64,000 nt of DNA from Litorivicinus sp. (GTDB lineage: Bacteria; Pseudomonadota; Gammaproteobacteria; Pseudomonadales; Litorivicinaceae). Below are positions 26,164-35,228 of the stretch, one piece after another. Location: NCBI GenBank assembly GCA_028339155.1, contig JAOLBK010000010.1, forward strand, positions 32,408 to 96,407, in the 5' to 3' direction. Below the pieces are notes generated by a model. It worked only from the letters and a program-made list of their open reading frames with translations. It was not told the DNA's origin and did no database searches. The first letter of the stretch is position 1; every line of letters starts with the position of its first letter. The position numbers and the translations under genes were made by a program.

Positions 26164-27279
26164 ATGAATAATCCAAAACGCCCCCTTTTTCGGGCTGACC
26201 ACGTCGGCAGCTTACTCCGCCCCGACCCTGTGAAGCAGGCTCGTCAAGCATTTTATGAGAATAAGACGATTGATGCGTCGGTACTTGAAGCAGCTGAAAA
26301 TGAAGCCGTCATCGATCTTGTGAAGTTGCAAGAATCTGTTGGTTTGCAGGTAGTGACTGATGGGGAAGCGAGACGGTCATTTTGGCACTACGACTTTATG
26401 GGAGCCTTGGATGGTTTTGATCTCGAGGATCGCTCAGAGGGCGTTGCTTTTGCGGGTGTTCAATTAAGGCCCGTATTTCCTGTGGTCCGTGACCATGTCG
26501 ATTTTCCAGATAATCATCCGATGCTTGATCACTTTAAATATTTGGCGGCCCACACAAAAGTGACGCCAAAAATATCTATTCCTGGACCGAGCTGCTGTCA
26601 TTTTCGAGTGGCACCGGAGGATATTGCGCCTGCCGCTTATCGCGATGCTGAGTTATATACCGCTGATCTGGCTTCTGCTTATAAAAAAGCAGTGAATGCC
26701 TTTTATGATGCGGGTTGCCGTTATTTGCAGATGGATGACATCTTTTTTGCGTACCTATGTGATCCAAAGCATCGAGCTGACAAGGAAGCATTGGGTCAAG
26801 ATCCTGATTGGCTGATTCATCGATATGCCTGGATGATGAATGAAGCGATTAAAGATCGCCCTGATGACATGGTGATTGGCATGCACATGTGCCGAGGTAA
26901 TTTCCGTTCGACGCATGCGGCGGAGGGTAGTTATGATCAGGTGGCTGATGCTGTATTTAATGAGACTGGAGTCGATGTTTTCTTCATGGAGTATGACACT
27001 GATCGTGCGGGTGGTCTTGAGCCACTAAAGTTTTTGTCGAAAGGACATCAGCGTGTGATGGCGGGTTTCGTCACTACGAAAACGGGTGATCTCGAAACGC
27101 TGGATGATCTCAAAGTCCGCTTCGATGAGGCCTCGAAATATGCTGATATGGATCAATTGGGCATCGCACCTCAGTGTGGTTTTGCATCTACTGAGGAAGG
27201 CAATGCGATTACGGTCGATGATCAGCGTCGAAAGCTTGAGTTAGTCGCGCGTTGCGCCGAGGATCTTTGGTCGGATTGA
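26164..27279 (+). CDS. MetE C-terminal-like zinc methyltransferase family protein
   Basis: 371 residues from ATG 26164, preceded by AAGAGGAAT. It corresponds to the C-terminal barrel of cobalamin-independent methionine synthase (start RADHVGSLLRP) without the N-terminal half. The zinc-thiolate site is intact: H241-x-C243 (GMHMCRG), E276 (FFMEYD) and C338 (APQCGF), in the order of MetE H641, C643, E665, C726. Such short proteins include archaeal methionine synthase and CoM-type alkyltransferases; many are uncharacterised. It lies in an aromatic catabolic operon, so a thiol alkylation or demethylation role is possible. It is unlikely to be the main methionine synthase. Confidence 0.8.
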   Translation: MNNPKRPLFRADHVGSLLRPDPVKQARQAFYENKTIDASVLEAAENEAVIDLVKLQESVGLQVVTDGEARRSFWHYDFMGALDGFDLEDRSEGVAFAGVQLRPVFPVVRDHVDFPDNHPMLDHFKYLAAHTKVTPKISIPGPSCCHFRVAPEDIAPAAYRDAELYTADLASAYKKAVNAFYDAGCRYLQMDDIFFAYLCDPKHRADKEALGQDPDWLIHRYAWMMNEAIKDRPDDMVIGMHMCRGNFRSTHAAEGSYDQVADAVFNETGVDVFFMEYDTDRAGGLEPLKFLSKGHQRVMAGFVTTKTGDLETLDDLKVRFDEASKYADMDQLGIAPQCGFASTEEGNAITVDDQRRKLELVARCAEDLWSD

Positions 27280-27305
27280 GTGGTCTGACCGGAGTATTAC
27301 CCCGG

Positions 27306-28109
27306 TCATTCTTTCCATGTCGGATCAAGTTGATCGATCTGTCTGACTAATGCAGGCCATTCGGGATGCCTGATCTTTGCCCCGGCTTGTGCGTCCCCAC
27401 CCTCGAACTGCTGGCGTGTTTTCCGCATCACATCTGGAGAAATCTGATTAATCTTTCCGGCAGCCATTGCGCGTAATTGAACATCCGCGTTCCGAATAAA
27501 TGCTTGATGGCGAATGAATGCCCATGCGCAACTATCACCTGCGGTTAGTAGGCCGTGATTTTTTAGAACCAAGGTATGATTTTTCTCACCCAATGCATCT
27601 TCGATTCGAGGTGCTTCAGATCCGTCAAGAACGATGCCTTCATAGTCATGATAACCAACGCGTTCGAAAAATTGGCAGCCTTCTTGTGTAACGGGAATGA
27701 CATCCGTATCTGTTGCGCACAGTGCCTGGGAGTAGGGCTCATGGGTGTGCAGGACACAATGTAAATCTGGCCTGGCCTTGTGAACTGCTGAGTGAATTAC
27801 GTAGCCGGCCTGATTAACGGACCATTCACTTTCAGAATATGAATTTCCGTCGAGATCAATGCGGATCAGATCTGACGCTCGAATTTCGTCGTATCTAAGA
27901 CCGAACGGATTGATCAAGAGGTGATCGGTGTTTGGTATTCGAAGGGTGATGTGATTGTAAACTACGGACGTCCAGCCATACATGCAGACCATTCGATAAC
28001 ATGCCGCGAGATCAAGCCGTGCAGACCACTCGTCCTGAGTAATTCCCGAAGGTGCGGGCGTTAGTGTCGTTTGAAAGCGTACATTTTCGACCTGGGTGTA
28101 AGCATTCAT
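27306..28109 (-). CDS. Class II aldolase/adducin family protein
   Basis: 267 residues. Zinc-binding histidines are visible in CVLHTHEPYSQAL and in the distal LVLKNHGLLTAG, with Glu in the QEGCQFF region. The family includes fuculose-phosphate aldolase and also decarboxylases acting on aromatic or hydroxy acids. It lies 18 bases downstream of pobA on the minus strand, so it is probably part of the MFS-pobA transcript. Members of this family sit in several aromatic catabolic clusters; the reaction here is not predictable. Confidence 0.8.
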   Translation of the reverse strand: MNAYTQVENVRFQTTLTPAPSGITQDEWSARLDLAACYRMVCMYGWTSVVYNHITLRIPNTDHLLINPFGLRYDEIRASDLIRIDLDGNSYSESEWSVNQAGYVIHSAVHKARPDLHCVLHTHEPYSQALCATDTDVIPVTQEGCQFFERVGYHDYEGIVLDGSEAPRIEDALGEKNHTLVLKNHGLLTAGDSCAWAFIRHQAFIRNADVQLRAMAAGKINQISPDVMRKTRQQFEGGDAQAGAKIRHPEWPALVRQIDQLDPTWKE

Positions 28110-28127
28110 ATCGTGTCTCTGCTCTTC

Positions 28128-29309
28128 TTAATAAGGAAGTCCAACATAATTTTCTGCAAGCGCTCTCTGAAAGTCCGGAGATTCGCATAAAAACTGAAAT
28201 TCTGCACGACGCATTTTCTCAGCAAATCGATCTTCTTCGTCAAATTTGTGAAGCAGCGACGTCATCCACCAACTAAAACGTTCTGCTTTCCATATTCGGG
28301 CCAGTGCCCGGTCTGAATAACCTGTCAATTCAGATTCGTCATTTTTAGAAAAGTATTGAACGAGCGCATTGGATAGATAAAAAATATCAGAAAATGCCAA
28401 GTTCAGGCCTTTTGCGCCTGTTGGTGGAACGATATGACCCGCATCCCCAGCAATAAAAATTCTTTGGTGGGACAGCGGTTCGCAAACAAAGCTCCTGAGT
28501 GGAGCGATCGATTTCTCAATGGATGGGCCTATTTCTAAGGATTGAGCGATTTGTGATGGCAGTCTTTCCTTAAGGGTCGCCCAAAATCGTTCGTCCGACC
28601 AATCGTCAGTCCTGTCGTTTGTTGGACATTGCACGTAGTAACGCGACAGGTTTGCATTACGCATCGAGCACATCGCAAAACCATTTTCATGGCTTGAATA
28701 TATTATTTCGTGGTCAGCCGGCTTGGTCTCTGAAAGAACGCCAAGCCAGCCAAAAGGGTATATCCGCTCGAATTCTTGTCGAATATCGACCGGGATAGCC
28801 TGTCTGGAAATTCCCCTGTACCCATCGCAACCAGCAACGAATTTTGCCTCAATATCAAACGCACACTCTGGACTGACACCGGTGACCTTGACGTGATCGC
28901 TGCTGAGTGTGATTGCCGTATCATCTCCGGCATTTTCGATGATTTGGGTGTTGTCAGAAATGACCGCGTGGTAAAGGTCTTTTGTCACCTCGGTTTGCCC
29001 GTAAACGGTGACTCCTTTGCCCATCAATTTCTGTAAATCAATTCTGAGCTCGCGATCACCATAGGTGATTTGGAATCCATCGTGACGAAGGCCTTCTGAG
29101 GATACGCGTGTACCAACTTCAGCTCGTCGCATCATGTTGACACTGCCTTGCTCGAGAACTCCCGCCCTTATTCGGCTGAGTACGTGCGTGATGGATTGAC
29201 GCTCGACGATCACTGAGCTGATGCCCTTAAGTTTCAGTAATCTTGATAGTAGGAGTCCTGATGGACCGGACCCAATAATGGCGACATCAGTTTTTAGCGT
29301 CAGTTTCAA
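28128..29309 (-). CDS. pobA: 4-Hydroxybenzoate 3-monooxygenase
   Basis: 393 residues, the usual PobA length. FAD-binding GSGPSG lies near residue 13, the PobA-specific SRIRAGVLEQGSV follows, then GCDGYRGISR and AGDAGHIVPPTGAKGLN. PobA hydroxylates 4-hydroxybenzoate to protocatechuate with NADPH and O2, feeding the LigAB pathway at 36244. Its start overlaps the MFS gene stop by 4 bases (29306-29309). Convergent to the MetE-like gene. Confidence 0.93.
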   Translation of the reverse strand: MKLTLKTDVAIIGSGPSGLLLSRLLKLKGISSVIVERQSITHVLSRIRAGVLEQGSVNMMRRAEVGTRVSSEGLRHDGFQITYGDRELRIDLQKLMGKGVTVYGQTEVTKDLYHAVISDNTQIIENAGDDTAITLSSDHVKVTGVSPECAFDIEAKFVAGCDGYRGISRQAIPVDIRQEFERIYPFGWLGVLSETKPADHEIIYSSHENGFAMCSMRNANLSRYYVQCPTNDRTDDWSDERFWATLKERLPSQIAQSLEIGPSIEKSIAPLRSFVCEPLSHQRIFIAGDAGHIVPPTGAKGLNLAFSDIFYLSNALVQYFSKNDESELTGYSDRALARIWKAERFSWWMTSLLHKFDEEDRFAEKMRRAEFQFLCESPDFQRALAENYVGLPY

Positions 29310-30511
29310 GCAGGTCTCCAGGTCAAAAAGTTAATCGTACGTATTCGGCTGTACACAATTAAAAGTACGATAACGGAAGCGGCGATTAAAATATATCCGG
29401 CAGCTTGCCAGTTCTGGAAATATTCGACGGCCCAACCGGTTAGCGATGGCCCGAAAAGAATGCCTGCGCCCTGAACTTGGAGCATCAAACCGTTGAAGGC
29501 CGGGATATCTGATTTTTCAGATGCTAGTTTGCTGATCAGTACAAATGCTGCAGAAGGCGTCAAGCTCGTAAATAAAGCACCAATTAAAATACCTGATAAT
29601 CTGACCACATCAGGAATTGATGGCATGAACAAGAGTATTGCGATTAGTGGTACTGCAAGGAAATGAATATTTATTAAAACGTGGGGCTTTATTCCCCGAT
29701 GAATTGCGTAGCCTGAGATAAAGTTCCCAAAGACATTTAGTAAGCAAAAGCCTGCAATCGTTAGCGAGATCACCGTAAATGATAGGCCGAGTTCGCTAGT
29801 TCCATAGATTGGAATAAACTGTAAGATAACGTGAAATACCAGTGAGTGTACGGCAAAGATACAGCCAATCCAGATGAGTGGAGTGGTTCGGATCGTACGC
29901 TCTAATTTGGATTGATCTAGTTTAAATCGGATCGGTTCTTGGTCGCTGGGGATCCAGATAAGGGCCGCGATTAGGCAGGCTATGGAAAAGCCAACAGAGA
30001 ACCACCACAAACCTCTCCATCCATAGTCCGGAATTAATAAAGGCGCTAACAGAAAGCTCATGGCCGTTCCGAAGGGCATGAAGGCCGCCCATGCACCCGT
30101 GTACTTTGCCCGCGATGTCTCGCTTGTAAACATTGATACGGTTGTGGGGCCAGCGATCATCATAATAATCAGGCCAATACCCTCGAATGCACGTCCAATG
30201 ATTAAAAATTGATAATCATCTGAGCTGAGTGATAAAAGACTTCCGCTTGCTGAGAGCAACATGGCTAAGCAGATTAGACGTTTGACACCAATTCCTGGCA
30301 TCAGATTGCCTACAAAAATACCAATAAAGATTGTTAGTAGTGTGAATGTCGATGCCAAAATTCCAGCCTCGGTCAACGACATCGAGAATTCATTGATCAA
30401 TGAATTCATTGATGGGCCGAGCTTTGCAATATGAATGCCGCAAACGGCGCCGCAAAAGACGATAATTATCGTAATAAACCATTGTTTTCTTTGGCTGAAA
30501 AAATAATCCAT
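29306..30511 (-). CDS. MFS transporter, probable 4-hydroxybenzoate uptake
   Basis: 401-residue major facilitator with twelve hydrophobic segments and the loop GNLMPGIGVKRLI between helices 2 and 3. It is the first gene of a minus-strand operon and its stop overlaps pobA, so 4-hydroxybenzoate or a related acid is the likely substrate. The family resembles CynX/NimT-type carriers rather than the classical PcaK family. Uptake rather than export is inferred from the operon. Confidence 0.78.
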   Translation of the reverse strand: MDYFFSQRKQWFITIIIVFCGAVCGIHIAKLGPSMNSLINEFSMSLTEAGILASTFTLLTIFIGIFVGNLMPGIGVKRLICLAMLLSASGSLLSLSSDDYQFLIIGRAFEGIGLIIMMIAGPTTVSMFTSETSRAKYTGAWAAFMPFGTAMSFLLAPLLIPDYGWRGLWWFSVGFSIACLIAALIWIPSDQEPIRFKLDQSKLERTIRTTPLIWIGCIFAVHSLVFHVILQFIPIYGTSELGLSFTVISLTIAGFCLLNVFGNFISGYAIHRGIKPHVLINIHFLAVPLIAILLFMPSIPDVVRLSGILIGALFTSLTPSAAFVLISKLASEKSDIPAFNGLMLQVQGAGILFGPSLTGWAVEYFQNWQAAGYILIAASVIVLLIVYSRIRTINFLTWRPA

Positions 30512-30742
30512 TTGCTTCTCGTTTGATTGCTACTTTTACTAATGAAAAACGCTCTTCTGGGATAAAAATAACCTCTTTATTGGTCGGGTTATCTAGGCGA
30601 CGTTTATCTCATTTTTGTCGTAGTCGATGATTAATTATGAAGCTAAACCAGGCGGGAAATAACGTTTTTTGGTATAACTACAATCTAATTGGTAACTTAA
30701 TTGTCAATATTAACTCTACAAAGAGAATTGGAGAAAACAATA
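30512..30742. promoter_or_regulatory. Divergent promoter region between MFS-pobA and the TRAP operon
   Basis: 231 A/T-rich bases without a gene. TTGTCA (30700-30705) and TACAAT (30679-30684) are promoter-like hexamers on the plus strand but do not pair with good partners at the right spacing. I see no clear operator. Both flanking transcripts must start here. Confidence 0.45.
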
Positions 30743-31783
30743 ATGATTGTAGGTAAGAAAATTATTGGTGGTCTTACTGGACTGCTCGGGGCATGTGTTT
30801 TGAGTTCGGCAGTCTATGCGGCTGACTATAATCTCAAATTGCATCACTTATTAAGCCCTAAATCACTTGCTCATACTGCGATGCTGGTCCCCTGGGTCAA
30901 GCAAATAGAGGATAAGACAGGTGGCAGAGTTAAAATTGAAATTTATCCTGCAATGTCCTTGGGTGGTAAGCCGCCACAGCTCATTAAGCAAGCTCGTGAT
31001 GGTGTAGTTGATATCGTGTGGACGGTTAATGGTTATACGCCTGGGCTATTCCCTCGAACAGAGGTTTTTGAATTGCCTTTTATTCATACGAACAATCCTA
31101 AAGCAACAAATCTAGCGATGTATGAGATGTTCGATGAGTACCTTGCTGACGAATATAAGGGTACGAAGGTTATGTTTTTGCATGTCCATCAAGGACAAGC
31201 ATTTCATATGGTAGATAAATTAATTCGCACACCTGCTGACGTTGCTGGTATGAAATTACGTATACCTACCCGCACAGGTTCTTGGGTAATTGAAGCATTG
31301 GGTGCAGCGCCAACTGCTATGCCTGTTCCTGCTTTACCGCAGGCATTGTCTAAGAAAGTAGTCGATGGGGCATTAATTCCTTGGGAAATTATTCCTCCAT
31401 TGAAGTTACAAGAGTTGACCAAGTATCAGATTGAGGGATACAAAGGTGCCCGCTTCGGAACGACTACGTTCCAGGTCACGATGAATCAGAAAACTTGGAA
31501 TTCTTTGCCTGCTGATATCCAAAAGGCGATTGATGAAGTTAATTCAGAAGCTTGGGCTGCTGAAGTTGGTGAGATCTGGACTAACTCAGACAAGATTGGA
31601 ATTAATGTCGCCAAAAAAGCCGGCAATACTCATGTTCAACTGACGCAAGGTGAGACTGAGCAGTTCCGTAAAGCCATTGAGCCTGTTGTTGGCCGCTGGA
31701 TTAAGGAAGTGGGTGAGAAGGGTATTGATGGTCAGAAATTAGTGGATACAGCGAGAAAAATGGTTTCAAAATATTCTAAATGA
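30743..31783 (+). CDS. dctP: TRAP transporter substrate-binding protein (DctP family)
   Basis: 346 residues from ATG 30743, which has GGAGA 8 bases upstream and begins a clear signal peptide (MIVGKKIIGGL ... SSAVYA); the frame also opens at TTG 30701. Mature features are HHLLSPKSLAHTAMLVPW, FHMVDKLIRTPADVAGMKLRIP (the signature with the ligand-binding Arg) and QALSKKVVDGALIPWEI. It binds an organic acid for the DctQM membrane pair that follows. Position in the aromatic island suggests an aromatic or hydroaromatic acid; that is inference. Confidence 0.9.
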   Translation: MIVGKKIIGGLTGLLGACVLSSAVYAADYNLKLHHLLSPKSLAHTAMLVPWVKQIEDKTGGRVKIEIYPAMSLGGKPPQLIKQARDGVVDIVWTVNGYTPGLFPRTEVFELPFIHTNNPKATNLAMYEMFDEYLADEYKGTKVMFLHVHQGQAFHMVDKLIRTPADVAGMKLRIPTRTGSWVIEALGAAPTAMPVPALPQALSKKVVDGALIPWEIIPPLKLQELTKYQIEGYKGARFGTTTFQVTMNQKTWNSLPADIQKAIDEVNSEAWAAEVGEIWTNSDKIGINVAKKAGNTHVQLTQGETEQFRKAIEPVVGRWIKEVGEKGIDGQKLVDTARKMVSKYSK

Positions 31784-32331
31784 TGATTAAGAATACGTTC
31801 GATAGGTTTGGGGGGCTTTTAAAGCTCCCCATTCGTTTTCTGAGGCTGTGGGCTCTTTTAGGATGCTGTGTGCTGGGCATTGTTGTCATTATGGCGACTG
31901 GAAGTTCTATTGCTGGTTTTTTGATTGCCAAGCCGTTCCCGGGTGACTTTGAAATGACTGAGATGGGAGTGGCAGTGGCAGCGTTTATGTTTCTTCCCTA
32001 CTGTCAGCTCACATTTGCGCACGTATCTGCAGATATATTTACATCGAGGGCTTCGCTAAGTGTTATTCGCTCTTTAAATCGAATGGGTTCACTGATGGCA
32101 CTCGCATTTTCACTCCTTCTGATGTGGCGAATGTATCAGGGATTACTTGATTACCAGATTTATTTGGAAACGACGACGATTCTCCAGATACCCATTTGGT
32201 ACGCGTTTGTGCCGGCGGTTCTTTCACTCTTACTGTGGAGTTTTGCGTCATTGATTACATTGATTTATCCAGAAGGGACACTCGGTTCGCCGATCACTGA
32301 AGTATTAAAGGCTGATGACGATGCCGTTTGA
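31780..32331 (+). CDS. dctQ: TRAP transporter small permease (DctQ family)
   Basis: 183-residue protein with four hydrophobic segments, as for DctQ. ATG 31780 overlaps the dctP stop (ATGATG; 31783 is an equally good start). The DctQ-like loop EMTEMGVAVAAFMFLPYCQ between helices 1 and 2 is present. It overlaps dctM by 17 bases. Confidence 0.87.
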   Translation: MMIKNTFDRFGGLLKLPIRFLRLWALLGCCVLGIVVIMATGSSIAGFLIAKPFPGDFEMTEMGVAVAAFMFLPYCQLTFAHVSADIFTSRASLSVIRSLNRMGSLMALAFSLLLMWRMYQGLLDYQIYLETTTILQIPIWYAFVPAVLSLLLWSFASLITLIYPEGTLGSPITEVLKADDDAV

Positions 32332-33646
32332 GCTGACCATAGGCCTTCTTGGATTGGTTGCTCTGGTCCTGTTGATTGGACTCAGAGTGCCTATTGCATT
32401 CGGAATGGTTCTTGTGGGTGGGGCGGGCGTATCCATACTCAATGGCCCAGGGATCTTCATGTCCCAATTGAAGGATCTTACATACGTCCAATTTTCGATT
32501 TACGATGTATCTGTAATTCCCATGTTTGTTCTAATGGGCAATATCGCATCAAGGTCTGGCCTGAGTCAGGAGCTGTTCAGGGCTGCAAATGCATGGTTGG
32601 GCTGGGCACGGGGTGGCGTCGCCATGTCTGCAATTGTTGCTTGTGCTGGCTTTGGTGCTGTTTGTGGTTCATCACTGGCAACCGCCTCTACGATGGGCAA
32701 GGTCGCCTTACCTGAACTCAGAAAATACAATTACGACCCTTCGCTTGCGACTGGTACGCTTGCTGCTGGTGGGGTTCTTGGCATTCTTATTCCTCCATCA
32801 GTAGTTCTCGTGATTTACGCGATTATAGTCGAGGCGAATATTGTTACGATGTTCATGGCGGCTTTTGTCCCCGGAATCATTGCTGTTTTTTTATTCCTTC
32901 TGACTATTTTTATTTATGTTCGGATTTTTCCAGAAAGTGGGCCGGCCCGTGATCCAATTGGTCGAAGCCAGTTCTGGGCAGCAACATGGGGTGTGCTTCC
33001 GGTCTTGGCTATTTTCGGCTGCGTCATTGGCGGTATATTTTTTGGAGTATTTAATCCCACACCGGCCGCCGCAGTTGGTGTATTTTTGGTTGCTTTGTAT
33101 GCAATTTTGAGAGGTCGAATTGGAACTGAGGGTCTCAAGCGAGCTGGTCTAGATACGGCAAAAACGAGTGGAATGATTTATCTCATTTTGCTTGGCGCTG
33201 AGATGTTAAAAATCTTTATGTCCAGGGGTGGTGTTCCGCAAGCAATTGCTGAAATCATGGGAACATCTGGCCTTGAGCCAATGACTATTCTGGTTTTGCT
33301 TCTTTTGGGCTTGATTCTATTGGGTTGTTTGATGGATTCATTGTCAATGATTCTTCTTGCGATCCCATTTTTTTGGCCAGTTCTTGTTGAGCTCGATTTT
33401 GGTATGGGAGTCGAGGATCTCAAGATTTGGTTTGGAATTTTGGCATTAATCGTTGTTGAACTGGGGTTGATTACGCCGCCGGTCGGCATGAACGTTTTTG
33501 TCATTTCTGCAATGGCAAAAGATGTGCCGATGATGAAGATATTTGCTGGCGTAATTCCATTCTTTTTAGCTGAAATCTTTCGGGTGATTTTAATCTTAAT
33601 GTTTCCAGCACTAGTGTTGTGGTTGCCAGGAATTTTGAGTGGCTGA
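32315..33646 (+). CDS. dctM: TRAP transporter large permease (DctM family)
   Basis: 443-residue membrane protein with twelve or so hydrophobic segments. DctM signatures: FVLMGNIASRSGLSQELF, CAGFGAVCGSSLATASTMG and GTLAAGGVLGILIPPSV, with GLITPPVGMNVFVI in the second half. It forms the ion-coupled channel for the upstream receptor. The start is ATG 32315 or 32321. Its end overlaps the next gene by 8 bases. Confidence 0.92.
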   Translation: MTMPFELTIGLLGLVALVLLIGLRVPIAFGMVLVGGAGVSILNGPGIFMSQLKDLTYVQFSIYDVSVIPMFVLMGNIASRSGLSQELFRAANAWLGWARGGVAMSAIVACAGFGAVCGSSLATASTMGKVALPELRKYNYDPSLATGTLAAGGVLGILIPPSVVLVIYAIIVEANIVTMFMAAFVPGIIAVFLFLLTIFIYVRIFPESGPARDPIGRSQFWAATWGVLPVLAIFGCVIGGIFFGVFNPTPAAAVGVFLVALYAILRGRIGTEGLKRAGLDTAKTSGMIYLILLGAEMLKIFMSRGGVPQAIAEIMGTSGLEPMTILVLLLLGLILLGCLMDSLSMILLAIPFFWPVLVELDFGMGVEDLKIWFGILALIVVELGLITPPVGMNVFVISAMAKDVPMMKIFAGVIPFFLAEIFRVILILMFPALVLWLPGILSG

Positions 33647-34577
33647 GCTAAGTTTTTGTATTGTGGGCCATGGTGCGTTGGGCACTTTGTTTGCGGCCCG
33701 TCTTGCTTCTGCGGGTTACGCTGTTCAGTTGGTAGGTCGTCGTCGAGAGGTGGTCGATTTACTCAATAGTCAATTAATTACCTACGAAGTGGATGGCGTA
33801 TCGGATGACGTTAAGATTCGGTCTTGCTTAATTGAAGATGTAAATCCTGCAGATATCGTAGTTATGTTCACGAAAGCTCAAGACATGTTGGCGGCTGCGG
33901 AAGCCGCTTACGAGCAGATGCCGAACGCTCATTATCTAACACTGCAAAACGGATTGGGTCATGGTCAGTCGCTCGCTAGTCTTGTCGGAGAGGCGTCGGT
34001 AAGTTATGGCGTGACTATGGTGCCGGCGGATTTGAGGGAGCCCGGCAATGTAGAAACGCATGGTCCTGCGCGCACTTGGATCGGTTCTATGTTGGATGCA
34101 GGTGCTGAAATGACAGAAGCCATCTGCATTGCTTTGAATGTGTCAGGCTTTCTTGTGGATCATGTTGATGATCCAGAAGTCAGGGTCTGGAATAAGGCTG
34201 GTTTTAATGTGTCGATGAATGGTTTGTGCGCCTTGTGTGATGGATCTCCGGGTCTCTTGCACTCCTATCCTGACGGACAACTGTTTGCGCACGAGATCGC
34301 AGACGAAGTGATTGCGCTGGCAGATGCTGAAGGGGTGGTAATCGACGCTGAGGCAGTGCATGCGTTAATTGATAACGCATGTGTGAATCATACGTACCAC
34401 AAGCCTTCGATGGTACAAGACTTGGAACGGAACGTCCTGACTGAGATCGAAGCCTTGAATGGCTATATCATATCTCGCGCGAAGCAAATTGGGTTGCCTG
34501 TTCCGAAGACGGAAATGATTTATCGTCTTATTAAAATTAGGGAACGTGCACCAGCATTTTGGGCCGAACGGAGATAG
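33639..34577 (+). CDS. Ketopantoate reductase family (PanE/ApbA-like) oxidoreductase
   Basis: 312 residues: Rossmann loop VGHGALGTLFAARLA at residues 8-22, catalytic-region TKAQDM near 85, and C-terminal helices with NACVNHTYHKPSMVQDLE matching the PanE pattern ...SM.QD. GTG 33639 overlaps the dctM stop. PanE reduces 2-dehydropantoate with NADPH; catabolic-cluster members act on other 2-oxo acids. Its co-transcription with the TRAP genes suggests it reduces or oxidises the imported compound. Confidence 0.82.
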   Translation: MAELSFCIVGHGALGTLFAARLASAGYAVQLVGRRREVVDLLNSQLITYEVDGVSDDVKIRSCLIEDVNPADIVVMFTKAQDMLAAAEAAYEQMPNAHYLTLQNGLGHGQSLASLVGEASVSYGVTMVPADLREPGNVETHGPARTWIGSMLDAGAEMTEAICIALNVSGFLVDHVDDPEVRVWNKAGFNVSMNGLCALCDGSPGLLHSYPDGQLFAHEIADEVIALADAEGVVIDAEAVHALIDNACVNHTYHKPSMVQDLERNVLTEIEALNGYIISRAKQIGLPVPKTEMIYRLIKIRERAPAFWAERR

Positions 34578-34582
34578 ATAAG

Positions 34583-35218
34583 TTAAAGGTCACCGCGTAA
34601 GACAAGGTCTTCCGGCACACGATTTCTGAGGACCCGTTCGGCATTGTGGAGGTCATTTTCCTCAACACGTTTTGTAATCATCTCGGGACTAAGTCCAGCT
34701 GTGATCCAGCGCTCAGTCGCTCGGCGCTCAACCTCTTCTATTGAAATTTCGATAAAAATCGCAAAATCCCAAAGTTCATCAAGCGCGCTCCATTTTGGTT
34801 CATTGAGCAATAAATAGTTGCCCTCAATAATGACTATGTCGTGATAGTCAGGAATTGGATAAGCACAATTGATCGTTTGGTCGTTGGCCCGGTCAAAGGC
34901 TGGTACATAGACCTCTCTCTTTTCTCCCAATCGATTGATCATATGACCAAAGCCATCTAAATCAAATGTCTCTGGGGCCCCCTTTACGTGCAATAATTTT
35001 TTTTGTATTAGGATGTTATTCGGAAGGTGGAATCCATCCATGGCCATGTAAGAACAGTGAGGTAAGGTATCTGCTAAATGTCTTGCTAGCGTTGACTTGC
35101 CAGAAGCTGGTGGGCCTGCTAGTGCAATCAAATTTCGCTTTGTTGATCGAGCCCTAATCGATTCAATGACACCGATAAAAGTATCGACCTGTCTCTGCCA
35201 GTGTTGCGAGTGATCCAT
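34583..35218 (-). CDS. P-loop kinase of the phosphoribulokinase/uridine kinase family (YggC/FrcK-like)
   Basis: 211 residues with Walker A GPPASGKST at 35-43, AMDGFHLPN (the substrate-binding Asp) and VIIEGNYLLLNE (Walker B). The C-terminal HNAERVLRNR is typical of small-molecule kinases annotated as YggC or FrcK. It phosphorylates an unknown sugar, nucleoside or vitamin. It lies 10 bases downstream of the LysR gene on the same strand. Confidence 0.78.
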   Translation of the reverse strand: MDHSQHWQRQVDTFIGVIESIRARSTKRNLIALAGPPASGKSTLARHLADTLPHCSYMAMDGFHLPNNILIQKKLLHVKGAPETFDLDGFGHMINRLGEKREVYVPAFDRANDQTINCAYPIPDYHDIVIIEGNYLLLNEPKWSALDELWDFAIFIEISIEEVERRATERWITAGLSPEMITKRVEENDLHNAERVLRNRVPEDLVLRGDL

Positions 35219-35228
35219 CGTGATCTCC

